A stretch of 64,000 nucleotides of DNA. It comes from Syngnathus acus. Taxonomy: Eukaryota > Chordata > Actinopteri > Syngnathiformes > Syngnathidae. The stretch covers positions 13,913,416 through 13,977,415 of the forward strand of contig NC_051101.1 in the NCBI RefSeq assembly GCF_901709675.1, read 5' to 3'. A program made the translations under genes and the position numbers. The notes beneath the pieces are model-generated. The model was not told the DNA's origin. It worked only from the letters and a program-made list of their open reading frames with translations, and did not search any database. Below, piece after piece: positions 11,301 to 22,490 of the stretch. Each line of letters opens with the position of its first letter. The first letter of the stretch is position 1.

Positions 11301-13281
11301 GGCGCGGCGGGTGAGTGCGCCGCGTCGCCGCCGTCAACCTCCCTCCTTCCTCCCTACCCGCTGTCACGGAGGTGAGAAAGTGCCGTCAGTGACGCCAACG
11401 CCCAGAAATGTGACAAATGTGTCAGTCTGCTGGCTGGGTGTCTTGTCAACGATGTCTCCGGGACGGATGCCTTAATTGTTCCGGCGGCGGCGGCGGCAGC
11501 GCTCCTTCCCCATTGCGGCTAACATACTTTTCCAACAAACAATTGTGAACGTTGGCATAGTTGCAACTCAACCACCGATATGAAAAAGGCAAGATTTGGA
11601 GCTTAGCAGCTTTACAACCAAGGTTGTTTTTTTTTTAAGGGCGTTCTCGCTTATTTCAGTCTGTGGTTACAAATGGGCGGATTCCCCGTGGAATCCAGAA
11701 GTGCTGAGAGCGACGCGAGCGGGTCACTTTACTGTACAAATAGGGCGGCAAAGAAATTTGCATGTCAAAATTAAAAATCAATGTCTTCCAACTCGCTCTC
11801 TAATGACCAATCTCCCAACAACTAAAGCTCTCGGGTGCTGATTAACATTCTGGGGGGGGGGGGGTGAAAAATGTTGGTGCTAGGCATTCATCTCTCCCCC
11901 TGAAAAAAGAAAAACTTGTATTCTCAGATAGGTGAGTCAAAGGTCAGCCGTCATTTCTGAAAAGTGCTGCCAGAAAGTAATTTCAAATAGAGCCAGACGC
12001 CCAAAGACCCATGAGCTCGCTCGTGCTAGCACCAAGCGGTCTAAAAGTAGCTCCGTTGTTTTCATGAACAAGTATTTGTTCAACGGCCGCCACTTGACTG
12101 GATTGGCCAGTGACCACGAGGCGCCGGGCGAGGTGTCCCTCACGCTGGCCCGTTGAGAAATGGATCGCTTACCTCTTAAGCCAAGCGAGTGGAAATAATA
12201 CGGCTCATGCTCACACATCAGGGTCAATTGTCCTGAAAAAGACAACGCTGGGGACGGACGGGGGACACGTATTGATTTTTCATTTGGTCGGGGTAAGCGA
12301 GCATCCCGCCCGCCTGAGCGAGCGCGGGTGCGATGAGGCAACGTGCCAGACAGATCCCTTCGCTTGTCACCAGTCGGCTGGGAAACATCAATTTGGATCA
12401 GAATCCAAAAAGATTCCGACGGTGTACTTTTGCCCATCGCTACTTTGCCTCCGTGACTAAAGTGTGAAATATTCCCAGTCAAACTTGCAGCACAGTTCTT
12501 TAAAAAAAAAAAAAAAAAAGTGACATCTTGTGAGAGCGCTTCAGAATGTTCATTTTCCGTTTGATGCCCCGGATCAGATGGGCATCCCGACCGACTCTGA
12601 CTACAAACAATGAAGGAATGCTAAATCTCACAACCCCTGTGAACCTTGCTCCGCCGGAGCCGTCTAAAGTAGTTCATCACTACGCAACCGATGCGGTTTG
12701 ATAAAAAGTGCCGAGAGATTCATATCAGCTCCTCGGCGCCTCTTTCGTCTCTGCGGGAGAACACCTCGTTTTGGGTCGCAACCTCCTACGCATCCTTCGG
12801 AAGAGTTCAGCTCGTCTTTTGGACACGGTGTAGAAGCGGAACCTCTTGAATATACATGACCCGCTTTCTGCTACTCCGGACACGGCGCGGCATGAATTTT
12901 GCCCATCGCCTCCTGATTTACGGAGACTAGCCAGCGGGCGTGAGGTGTGACAGATGCGCCAACGGCAGCGGTGGTGCGCTGCCCTCTCACACACCGCCGT
13001 GTTATTCCGCTCCTCCGCGCGGGTCAAAGTTGAAGGCTGACAATATAAGCTCATCGGGACGAGCGACACTTCCCCGTCGAGGCGCTGGGCCAGCTTCTAA
13101 ATATTAATGCGCTCCACCCCAGCTTTGTAATGACGTACAAAATAACAGTTGTGTGACAGGAGTGGAGTGAGCGTCCTTTGCGGGGGTCAATGACAAATAA
13201 CGGCGGCTGAGGAGCTGCCATGCGTGGCTGATAGCACTTTGGCTCCAGTCGCCGTCTGCATAAAAGCGCGGATGGCTTTCG
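11301..13281. other. Non-coding sequence, no gene recognised
   Basis: The stretch contains a short (CGG)n patch near 11482-11498, a poly-G run at 11852-11864 and a poly-A run of about 18 at 12502-12519. The 181-codon minus-strand frame (11937-12482) overlaps a 116-codon plus-strand frame and reads as random, Arg/Ser/Pro-rich sequence. I do not support either as a gene. Confidence 0.4.
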
Positions 13282-13590
13282 TTACATTGACCGATGGAGG
13301 CGGAGCGAGGGTGTTGCGACTATGCGAGCGAGCGAGCGACTCGTTAGCTTAATGTATTTATGACTTCTCCGATTTGGGTATTATTTGAAAAACAAAATTG
13401 GTTGGAGACTGCATTTGTGTTAATAAAGATGTATGGCGTCCCTTACATTGACCGATGGAGGTGTTGTGACTATGCTAGCAAGCTACCCGTTGGCAAGCTA
13501 CACGTTAATGTCTTTCTGACTTCTCTGATTTGGGTATTTAAAAAAAATAGTTGGAGATTGCATTCATGTTAAAAAAGATATCAAGGGCTG
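13282..13590 (+). repeat. Local tandem duplication, offset 161 bases
   Basis: TTACATTGACCGATGGAGG occurs at 13282 and again at 13443. Both copies continue through GACTATG(C)GAGC/GCTAGCAAG, TCTGACTTCTC(C/T)GATTTGGG and TTGGAGA(C/T)TGCATT, ending near 13442 and 13590. Copies differ by substitutions and small indels. An open frame crossing both is coincidental. Confidence 0.85.
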
Positions 13591-14286
13591 GTTGGAATTG
13601 AAATAGTTTGCATTAAAGCTCTGAGGGACGTTCGGCCAGCCATGCTCAGAATGAATCGTTTCATTTCGCGTTTCTGTGTTTCGGTTGAATTTCACGGCAG
13701 CTTTTTCCCCAAAACGCTCAATGTTGATTGTTTCCATTTTGTTTAAACCGGTCAAATGCTGTCCCCACGACTACCACTACCACATGATGGTATGAAATCT
13801 CATCGGGTGCATGCCACTTGGCTCCACCTGATGTAAAATGACACCAGGCTCGCCATGAATCAACTTCCAATTACTGCGCGGCAAACTTTGGACGCTCTCC
13901 AAGATCACGAGAGTCGCCCTCAGACACCTGCCAGGCGTGTCGGCGTTTGGGCGAAGCGGCGCCTTCCCCCCCACCACCACACACACTTACATACACACTT
14001 ATGGGACTTCCCACAACTGAGCACGTTCCAGACAGAGAGAGTGTAAGAGGTGAAAGCGGGGCGAACTCACAGCTGCTTACCTCTGCTAAACTCTCACACC
14101 TGCAAAAATGGAGGCACCTGTCACACGATGACAAAACAAAACGAAATAAAAGCAGCTGATGCAAGAAAGTAGTAACGGCCACTACGAATCAGGTCGATTG
14201 TGTTTAAATGATCCAATTAATGTTCACAAAAAACACCACCTTGCATGACACAAATAAACACAAACAAGTTACTCCGTCACACCGGC
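13591..14286. other. Unrecognised non-coding sequence
   Basis: No gene, RNA or known repeat is evident. Overlapping frames around 13777-14182 occur on both strands and are not convincing. Confidence 0.35.
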
Positions 14287-14410
14287 ACAGTCAGGAGATA
14301 TAAGTCTACACACCCCTGTTCAAATTCCACTTTTTCTGTCACATAAACCAAACCGGTATGCCTCAATTGTTCAACCCACCATCTTGCAGAAAAAAATATA
14401 AATAAATAAA
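14287..14410 (+). mobile_element. Tc1/mariner-like terminal fragment
   Basis: CAGTCAGGAGATATAAGTCTACACACCCCTGTTCAAATTCCA (14287 onward) matches the terminal motif of Tc1-like elements in fish, where a CAGT(C/G)AGGG-type start precedes AGTCTACACACCCCTGTTCAA. The inner part is AT-rich and decayed. I find no matching inverted terminus downstream and no transposase frame, so this is a solo end or a heavily eroded miniature element. Confidence 0.55.
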
Positions 14411-14855
14411 TAATCCTCTAATTATGATATACACTATGGTATTCACAAATAAATGCAACTCGAATGATTCGCAGAGTTAAAAAAAACAAAAACAAAGATC
14501 CTCCGCACAAATCTTAAATCCCAAAAATACAATTGGCTCCAATACGTGAATTTATTTCAACCCGCCAAGCAGCATTTCATGGCCAAGACCCGCCAGTGTA
14601 TCATACATGACACCATTTGAGAGGGAAAAAAAGACTTACAGTATTCCAGAGGATAAAAAATAGATTTCACAGTGTATTTCTTAGGCAAAACTGGAGGGAT
14701 TTTGCTTTCAAAAAAAATGTAGTTCAGCACCAAAGCTCAGCGTAGCGAGTATTTGAGGCTCAATTTGTCAAGTTCACTTTCTGCAGAGTGACAGCGAATA
14801 TTACCCCGGTGAGCAGCCAGCCTCGACGCACCGACAAGCCGGAACGTCGGCAAGC

Positions 14856-14856
<1 letters not shown>
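14411..14856. other. Unrecognised, AT-rich non-coding sequence
   Basis: This may be the eroded body of the transposon fragment to its left. It includes a run of AAATAAATAAATAA-type words near 14399-14414. No gene is seen. Confidence 0.3.
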
Positions 14857-14909
<53 letters not shown>

Positions 14910-14922
14910 ACGCACGGCTGCA

Positions 14923-14979
<57 letters not shown>
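14857..14979. repeat. Bipartite (GT)n microsatellite
   Basis: A pure (TG)25 tract at 14857-14906 and a second GT tract of about 54 bases at 14926-14979 are separated by CGCACGCACGGCTGCATGC. Long translated frames of Cys-Val or Thr-His across it are artefacts of the dinucleotide. Confidence 0.98.
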
Positions 14980-14980
<1 letters not shown>

Positions 14981-15357
14981 CCAAAGCCGCCGAGTGTGTT
15001 TATGGGGAAGTGGAAACCTCCGCAAAAGGTTGCATGAAGCAGCCTGGTCCTGAACAAGATTTGGAAAACTTTGAGAGCGACAGAGCAGCCAAAAATCATT
15101 CATTATTATTAGTTACAAAAAAATGAGTATTTTTTTTAACTGTGTTTATATGTGCGTATTTCTGTTTATGAATATTTCTAGATGTAAAACTATACATGCA
15201 GATTTATGATATGGCTCCGAGTAAAGTCCATTCCAGAGGAAGCCAGTCAGACTTAATTGACTGCATTTCCACTCGTGTCACCTGCAGTGTGTGTGCGTGC
15301 GTGCGTTTGCACCTGTCCGGCCAAAAGCCCTGAAACAAGGCCTGCTTTTTATTGTCT

Positions 15358-15381
15358 GCGGGCGGGCGGGCGGGCGGGCGC
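15358..15381. repeat. (GGGC)n short tandem repeat
   Basis: About six GGGC units are seen. The tract is G-rich enough for quadruplex formation, but that is inference. Confidence 0.9.
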
Positions 15382-15514
15382 GTGCGTTTAATAATGCATG
15401 GCCCCGAGCCAGGACGGGCCCTTTGATAAAGTACAGCTCTGCAGCACATGCATAAGCAGCGAGCAGCCATATGCACAAAGCGGAAATTGATGGTGGGGAT
15501 AAAGTCTATACTAC

Positions 15515-15516
15515 CG

Positions 15517-15556
<40 letters not shown>

Positions 15557-15563
15557 TGTGTGT
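15515..15563. repeat. (CGTG)n microsatellite
   Basis: About eleven perfect CGTG units run into a short GT tail. This is the longest of the GTGC-class arrays in the window. Confidence 0.97.
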
Positions 15564-16384
15564 AATAAAGAATGAGCTTGAGAGGGATTTATGGATCATA
15601 TCAATGTCCCGTCTTTGATCAGGTGGCAAAGTCTTAGCATGTAGCATTGTTTAAGCCTCATGTTATGCCACAGGTTAAATTGATGTGCTTCATAATAAAA
15701 GGGGGAAATATTTGAATACGGTAAGGAGGAAAAAAGTGTGATAGTGTAAACATCGAGGAAAAAAATATATATATATAGGTTAATATTAAAATATTTCATA
15801 GTTACCATCATTATTGTTTGTAGTATCTTTCTTATTATTAAATATTTTATTGCATCCATTACAGAGAAAGTATAAAAAAAACATTAAATGAAAATATTTT
15901 ACGTATGTTTAATGGCCAAACATGAAGCCATTTGTAGTATGACAATGTTGAAAATATTGTCAAATCGTTTTATTTTATTTGTGACCTAATATTGTTGTTG
16001 TGCCAAAGAAGCAAACAAGAGCAGTTGATAGAAAGTGTATGAGCAGGTAACTATGGAAACATATGCAGTGTGTGTTGGTCATGATTGTCTCAAGTCAAGT
16101 GCGCTGCGCGCGTGTGCGTGTTACCTGCATCTGCTCGCCATGTTTGAGCTGTCAGTCAAATTCAAAGGGGTCACGGGGTCATTGTGTGTAGGTTCAAAGT
16201 TCGCCACCCTCCTTTCACTGTGTGGTTCTGTCGGAGGGGGAAAAAAAAAAAAACTTTTTTAGCAACAAACTGCGAGTGAGCAAGTATACGAGCATAATGA
16301 CCAAACATGACCCTTTGGCTCGCCCCACTTTTTGAATGAAAAGTTTTCATATTCAAACTTTCTCCTCCACACTTCCTTCTTGAA
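15564..16384. other. AT-rich non-coding sequence
   Basis: A short (TA)n tract lies at about 15766-15776. No exon, RNA or transposon is recognised in these 820 bases. Open frames are composition-driven. Confidence 0.35.
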
Positions 16385-16570
16385 AAATTCAAGCCACAAA
16401 AACATTTTTACTTAGTTACACGAAATTTGGTCCACAAGGAGAGCAAAAAAATAAAAAAGTCAGCCATTTTGGTTTGAACCAAAACTTTTAGTCTTCACTC
16501 AACTTTTCTTTGCGATTGTTCCTTCAAAGGTCATTATTCTGACTTGGCAAAAAAATAGTCAATCAAGTCA
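16385..16570 (+). repeat. Diverged copy of AAATTTGG dispersed repeat
   Basis: TTACACGAAATTTGGTCCACAAGG, then CAAAAAAATAAAAAAGTC and GCCATTTTGGTTTGAA, follow the order seen in a teleost repeat in which an ACGAAATTTGG word precedes ACAAAAAAGTC and GCCATTTTGG. It is related to the pieces at 6.4-6.8 and 34.6 kb. Confidence is limited by divergence. Confidence 0.45.
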
Positions 16571-16679
16571 ACCACAAAAAAAATAGGCTGATAACATTTT
16601 TGCTCGAGACATTCCCAGGCCACATAAACGTCCAATCTACTGTATCTAAACAACAGTTTTTTTTTGTTTTTGTTTTGTT

Positions 16680-16775
16680 TTTTTGCGGTCTATTAGCAAA
16701 GCTACTCGGTTCCTCGATTATTCGATGGACTAGTCAATAAGATATCGAGAAGCTTTCCATAGTTCCAGCCCTCAT
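16680..16775 (-). mobile_element. hAT-like terminal fragment
   Basis: On the minus strand the end reads GAGGGCTGGAACTATGG, followed after a gap by CTTATTGACTAGTCCATCGAATAATCGAGGAACCG. This resembles the terminus AGGGCTGCAACTAACGATTATTTT...CGACTAATCGATTAATCG found throughout vertebrate genomes. No transposase or opposite end is present. Confidence 0.5.
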
Positions 16776-17620
16776 TTTGACAATTGCCTCAACTTTTTAA
16801 GTGGGCTTGCGTTGGCATCTGCCGCCCACCACACCATCCTCAACCCGTCTAATCCCCCCCCCCCCCCTCTCTTGCATATCCCGCCTCTTTCACCCAGTCA
16901 TAAAGAACAGACATTCAGATATACAGGGGTGGAGAATAAAAAGCCCCCCCCCCCCCCCCCATTTCTTTTTGTTGCAGCTTTAATTTACTTTGTGCATTAA
17001 TATTTCAGAGCCCTCTGCAGGCTCGCTGAGGGATCCGGTGGGAGCTACATTGTGTGTGTGTCGGGTGTGTATCCGTGTGTGTGTGTGTGTGTGTGTCACA
17101 TTCCAGCTGTAGGAAAGGAAGTAAGGGGATAAATATTTTAGCGAGCCTTATTGGAGAGCCCCGTTTCATCTCCACCCACCCAAGCAACCACCGTGGCACG
17201 GGCAGCCCACCTTGATACTCCCATTAAGTATCTCCCATATTTCGATTTGTTTATTCTTATTTTTTTTAAAACAACAAAAGCTTCCCGACACATCAAATTA
17301 GTAATCAAGGCAGCGACAAGACAGCCTGGCTCGCTGTGCTATGATTGATGACGCAACTTAAAGCAAATGTCAAATAGGCAAGGTTAACAGGAAGCTAAAG
17401 TCACTAGTTGGCCGAGTGATTGATGCTGTGTGCGCTTCTTATTCTTATACGCATCATCTGATAAGTTCTTGCAAATGGCCGCCGGCCGACGCCATCATCC
17501 AAACGGAACCCAATTTGCAAAAACCCCAAACTGGTCCAAATATATGTATCTTTGCACCTTCTTTATTCTCTTAAGTTACAGTAAAGCATGTCAGTTGCTC
17601 GCATTTGAAGAAGTCTTTAT
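16776..17620. other. Non-coding sequence with homopolymer and GT tracts
   Basis: Poly-C runs lie at about 16854-16867 and 16944-16960, and a (GT)n tract at 17075-17096. Proline-rich frames over the poly-C runs are artefacts. Nothing else is recognised. Confidence 0.4.
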
Positions 17621-20000
17621 GCAGCCAAATGTGGCTCCGAGAGGGAATAGACCCCTCGAGCAATTTGGGATGGTGAGGACGGGGGGTCGCTTGGAATTGG
17701 ATTTTCAAGTCGGAGGATGCAAAATGGGGTGTTTATCACAGACCAGTGGCTCTGCAAGTGAGGGGTCTCCTGGTCATTGCATCAGGGGCACGCGGCGGGA
17801 GGCCATATTGAAATGAGCCCCCCCCAGCCCCCTTAAGGCTCCTCGCCACTCCCGTGTTTGTGTTTTTTCGCCGATTGCCTCGGCTCCCCCGCTACTCGTT
17901 TCCCCGCCCTGGCCGGCCTCCCATTGGTCCTCGGCTTCTTGATTTGCCTCTTCATTTAAAAAGCACAAAATGCCTACTGAGATCCAATATGGGCTTGAGG
18001 CAGGGGGGCGCCAGCGGGCCCCCAGCAGGGGTGGAAAACACAAGATGAAGACGACAAGGAGGAGGAGGAGGAAAGAGATGCAAAACGTCTGCCCACCTTG
18101 ACCCCGCGGGGGGCTTTCTTTGGATGACCACCAAAGAAACGGCAGAAGAAGCTCGAAAAAAGCCAAAGAGAGGCAACTTCTAAAAGTTGTCCTGCGGGTT
18201 TGAAGAGTCCAAACGGGGGAGAGGAAAAAAAAACAACACTTTGTATAAACACTAAAGGAAAAGTTGACTCGCCCCGAGTACTATGACATGTTTTATGCAT
18301 GGTTGGCGTGTTTCACATCAACAAAGAGTGGAAAGGGGGGGGGGGGTCGGGGTAAAAGGTGAGCAGCGCACTGGCAGAGGGCATGAAGGTGGGGAGGGGG
18401 CGATGACAGTTGAGAGGAACAATACGGAAAGGATTTGGGAGCTGCTGTGGAGGAAACACATTTTAAACAAATATATGATATTTGAGATATTTGTTAAATG
18501 TGTGGGACAACAGAAGAGTAAAGTGGAAAAACTCCTCCCTTGTTGCCTCCATCTTGTCCCTCTCAAATGCTATTCAAGAAACCACCGCGCCCAAAGAAAA
18601 ACAACCACTCCGAGACAATGAGACAAATGTGTCAATCATTTGCCGTTGGCACACAAAAAAACTGGAAACCATCTCATTGTAATTGAGGTTGGGATTTTTT
18701 ATTTTATTTTTTTTTAAATCGCCTTAACCGTACAAGTCATGAAATAACAACTAGAGATTATTATGCAAAAATAAGTACAAAACAAGACACTGGTTCGCCA
18801 TAGCAAGCAAGAACCCTTGAAGAAGGCCCTTTTGTGATTTTCCTCTTTTATCTACTTATGTGCACATATGAAAAGCCGTCTCGCACTCCACAACGCTAAT
18901 TGCACAGGCCGTGCAATTTCCGCCACATAAACAGAATCAAAGGGAGCTGTAACCCCCAAACAATATCAACTAAAAGCTCAGATTCAAAATAAAATTCCAT
19001 TTCCCCAGGAAACTTACTGTATTTTCTTTTATTCCTGGCCCGATTGCTTATTGCGCGCCTATACCTCGTCGACTGTTTATTTTCCTTGTGAATATTTAAA
19101 GCCAGGACGTATCGAGAATGCGGCGCGTTTAGAGACGTGTTGTCCCAAAACACGGCAATCAGAGGTGGCCGTGTATGCAAAGGAGGCGACGCCGGCGGGG
19201 GCCGCCAACCCCCCCCCCTTTCGCTCACTGCGTTTGACGGAGTACCTTTCACGCTTGAATACATTAGGGGAACCTGTGGAATGGGAGCAAATGAATGCCC
19301 GCTCACTCCCCCGCCAGCCAGCCAGCCAGCCCGCCAGCCCGCCGCTGCGGAAAACAACGATTCATCGCCATTACATTTTTCATTATACGTTGCCGTGTAA
19401 GCGCCTTGCCAAAACCCACCGCGCGCCGCAAATACCACCTACCAGGATTTGACATCTTAGCATGTAGCCGGATAATATTTCCACATGAGGTGTGCAAATG
19501 TAAACATAGCAACGGTGGTTATGCTAGCATACAGCGATTGAGCGACGCGAGTTCAATTGCACAACTGCACGTCAAAAATGATTGAACTTTTTTTTTCCTG
19601 TGGTTGATTAGATTTTAAATTGAGAAAAACTAAGATGCTAACATGCAAAATGTGTGTGCTGGTAGAAACCTGAAAGCGCCAACGGATAAAATGCTAGCGT
19701 TAGCAGTCATGAGAACTGATCAAATGTAAACATGCCAACAGTTGTTTAGGTGACACAATTAATTGAAAAAAAGTTTATTTAAACTTTTTTTAAAAAGTAC
19801 AAAAGCACTACGGGCAGATGGAAAAGGTTTTAACTATATACCCGGTGGGGTCGGTTGTTATTTAAAATGAGACAAGCTAAAATGCTACCTTGCTAACGGT
19901 CTTTAAGATATCAATCCGAGCACAGAGAAACCAATTCAGATGAATAAAGTGATAAAGTTGGGAGGTGCGGTAAAGGGGCACCAGAAGGACGTTTATCCAT
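17621..20000. other. Unrecognised non-coding sequence
   Basis: No supported gene. A GA-rich patch lies near 18056-18078 and a poly-G run at 18338-18347. From about 19455 to 19890 the words ATGCTAGC, GATGCTAACATGC and AAATGTAAACAT recur (for example near 19494 and 19725), suggesting an old, eroded repeat. GCCAGCCAGCCAGCC tandem units lie at 19315-19330. Confidence 0.35.
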
Positions 20001-20140
20001 TCTTAAGCCCGCCTGATTGGGGAGTGGCGACCCGGGACGCCGGGTCACTGCGTAGGCTCCTTATCATAATGTAGGCCATGTTGTCTTCTCCATTACACCT
20101 CGGCCATTCAATTAGCCTCCATTAGCATAGTAATGGAGTG
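20001..20140. promoter_or_regulatory. Possible conserved element with short hairpin
   Basis: The repeat-free block contains CCATTCAATTAGCC. It also holds a perfect 8-bp inverted repeat, CTCCATTA at 20117-20124 and TAATGGAG at 20131-20138, around a 6-base loop. The two arms are also facing homeodomain half-sites. This could be a paired-type homeodomain site or chance. Confidence 0.35.
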
Positions 20141-20880
20141 CTGCGTCGCCAGGGTCGGGGCTGACAAGGGGAAGAGGAGAACGGGTCGGAGCGGCGGAAA
20201 GAGCGCCAAGTGTCATTATGACTGCGGGCGCCTTTGCGCCGTCGCCCTCCATTTGGGCGGGCCAAGGTCAGCGCCGGCAAGTTGCGGAATCGCGCAAGAC
20301 GGGGAAAACTTGAAGGACGACGCTCAAACGCTGACACCCGTGCTGAGAAGTTGAAGGGCTGGCTGCCTTGAAGATGACAAATTTCAAAGTGCATCTTTAA
20401 TGCCACCCCGCTACGGCGACAGTGTGATAGATGCGCTGACCTTGCAGGACAAACGCCAGCAATTCATTGTGGAAATTAAAGGAGAAAGCAAAAGACAAAC
20501 AAGCAAATAAATGCATTCCCCCCCCAAGACATCAGCAGTATCTTGTAAAAGAGATGAATGGCACCCAATGCTGTGGTAAAAGGCCGTTTGATTGCTAGGA
20601 GGCGGGCGTTTTTTGCTCTAATTTTGCACAAAAATCCTTCTAAAATCTACGTCGATTAAGTGTCATTGTTTGAATGGTGCTGAAAAAGCTCAATTCAATG
20701 ACAGGTTCCTGCTTTATTTGGAGCATTAAAACACAATAAAAATGCATTAGAAAGGAAACAAATTATATGCCAGGGTGGCTGGCGTTGCGCCCAAAGCGCA
20801 AGCGTGGCGACCATGAGACGGAAAGACGAGAGGGCCGGGAAGAAGAAGAAAGGCCAGCAAACAAGGGAACGCATGCAGAT
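20141..20880. other. Unrecognised non-coding sequence
   Basis: No gene, RNA or repeat family is recognised. GC-rich frames near 20122-20406 occur on both strands. Confidence 0.35.
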
Positions 20881-20990
20881 GCGGACGCCCGTCTCGTTTA
20901 CAAATATGCAAATGTTGTTGCTTTTGTGATATGCAAATGAGAGATTACAAAGCACTAATTAGGGTCAAAAGAAGTGTTCACGTCAATTAG
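20881..20990 (+). promoter_or_regulatory. SOX-POU composite and octamer cluster (putative enhancer)
   Basis: An octamer ATGCAAAT lies at 20906-20913. Eight bases after it, CTTTTGT (SOX-like, 20921-20927) is followed after a 3-base gap by a second ATGCAAAT at 20931-20938. SOX and POU factors are known to bind such paired sites co-operatively, usually with 0-3 bases between them. Homeodomain-type words GCACTAATTAGGG and GTCAATTAGG follow within 60 bases. The motif arrangement is seen directly, while enhancer activity is inference. Confidence 0.5.
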
Positions 20991-21222
20991 GGGAGAATGA
21001 AACAACGATCCCCCTCTTCTGGTCCGTCCGACCCTTGCCATGGATATCCTCCGCTTTTGTTTTTTGCAAAAACGGAGACATGAAAAAGACAAATAATGAG
21101 AGATGCGTACAAGCCCTTCTCGTTGTTGAGTGCGGGAGGGGCCGCGCTGGCTGCTTTTGCCCCTCAAAACAAGCGTGTGGAGCGATAAATGAAAAAAAGA
21201 AATGTAGCGCTTCAAACCACAG

Positions 21223-21310
21223 GTGTCAAACACAAGGCTCGGGGGCCAGATCTGGCCCACCGCCGGCCGCTTCTTCTATGGCCCTCAACGTCATATTATT
21301 TGACAAAAAG
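21223..21310 (+). mobile_element. Dispersed repeat end, GTGTCAAACTCAAGGC family
   Basis: CAGGTGTCAAACACAAGGCTCGGGGGCCAGATCTGGCCCACC followed by CTATGGCCCTCAACGTCATATTATTT is a diverged copy of a very common fish repeat end, CAGGGGTGTCAAACTCAAGGCCCGGGGGCC. That end is often attributed to non-autonomous hAT elements. A second fragment occurs at 45507. The assignment to hAT is from memory of the family and is not proved here. Confidence 0.7.
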
Positions 21311-22241
21311 CAACGCAAATTGTCTTTTGGACTTTTAATAACATGAATAAAAATACGGCAATTCTTATCTTGTTTCATCTGACGTCAGCCAAAGTAAAAG
21401 AGGAAAAAGCCAGTTCTATTTTGGGATATTTCCCCGTCCCACGACGTTCTATCATTCCTCCGTCTGCAGTGTGTTCCATTTGCATTCTAATGAGCCCTCC
21501 AGTGGCCCCTGAGGCCGGCCGGGCCCTCGGCTCTACCCAGAGATCAATTAGGGCCTGGGCCCGGCATCTGCTCGCCTTTCCATTGTCACCCCTAGCAAGT
21601 TTCTCTCGCTGTCGCTCCCCTCCCGCGTGTCCTTGGCCGCCATCTCGTCCGACACAGAGCATCCCGTGTCACGCCGTCCGAGCGTTCCGCATGCAAATGC
21701 GTGCAAACGCACGGCCCGGCCCGACCCGGCCCGGCCGGCCGGGCCCGCATAGCTGCTGTCAGTCGAGTACCAAAGGACGGATGGCCGGGATCACGGTGCT
21801 CTTCCTCTATTGTCTCCGCCGCCTTGTTGCCAGGCAAAAGCACACAAAGACAAGGTTGCCAAATGCACATCCTTTTGACACGGGCGGGAGTTTCCATTCA
21901 GCTTTGCCTGGCTGCCAATCATACGGACACAAAAGCGCGGCGAATCAAAAGCGGGATAAAGAACTCGACCAAGGATCAACGGGGCCGCCGTTCATTGTGG
22001 CTTCGCATCGCACGGGAGCTTTAGCCTCGGAGGCTGTCTGATTGTTCCCACAACGGTTAGCTTTTTCTCGACAAACATTTTGCTCGAGATTTGGCTGTCC
22101 TAAAGATAACATTAAACCTCACGTATGGTCTGGCAAATGTTTTGATGAATGACGCCTGTGTTAGGGACGATTTTTACAAGCAAAATGCCGCCACACTTTA
22201 CAAAAATCACTGCAGGCGTTGAAAAATTCCAGATTTGGAAA
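21311..22241. other. Non-coding, GC-rich in the middle; longest chance ORF
   Basis: The longest open frame of the window (21343-22041, 232 codons, plus) lies here. It has low-complexity Pro/Arg-rich stretches, overlapping frames of about 100 codons on the opposite strand and no recognisable domain. I treat it as chance in GC-rich DNA. The part at about 21465-21560 (TTTGCATTCTAATGAGCC, GATCAATTAGGGCC) looks enhancer-like. Confidence 0.4.
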
Positions 22242-22242
22242 G

Positions 22243-22490
22243 AAATTGAGAGTCAGTATTTCTGGACGTAATCAAACGAGATTCCCCCGAGTCGGTAGTA
22301 AAACGAATCGATGGCAATCCGAGCAACATTGTTGATCAAAAATAATCAAATGAACAAAAATACATTTGAAATAAAAATTCATACAAAAAAGGAATATAAA
22401 ATTTGAGAGTCAGTATTTCTGGATGTAATCAAACGAGATTCACCCGAGTCAGTCGTAAAACGAATCAATAGCGATCCGAGCAATATTCTC
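22243..22490 (+). repeat. Local tandem duplication, offset 157 bases
   Basis: GAGAGTCAGTATTTCTGGA, AATCAAACGAGATTC and CCGAGTC..GT(A/C)GTAAAACGAATC occur in the same order starting near 22247 and 22404. Each copy is about 88 bases, and an AT-rich spacer separates them. Copies differ at about one in ten positions. Confidence 0.85.

Noticed and set aside
11937-12482. 181-codon minus-strand frame
   Set aside because: It overlaps a 116-codon frame on the other strand, has random-looking composition and no splice signals in suitable places.
14737-15126. Long Cys-Val and Thr-His frames on both strands
   Set aside because: Direct translation of the (GT)n microsatellite.
16679-16700. TTTTTTGCGGTCTATTAG resembling the start of a miR-129-type sequence
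   Set aside because: The match stops after the first 12 or so bases and no complementary arm forms a hairpin. It lies in a transposon fragment.
21343-22041. Longest open frame, 232 codons, plus strand
   Set aside because: It lies in GC-rich DNA where stops are rare, has opposite-strand frames of similar quality, low-complexity Pro/Arg stretches and no recognisable domain or splice context.
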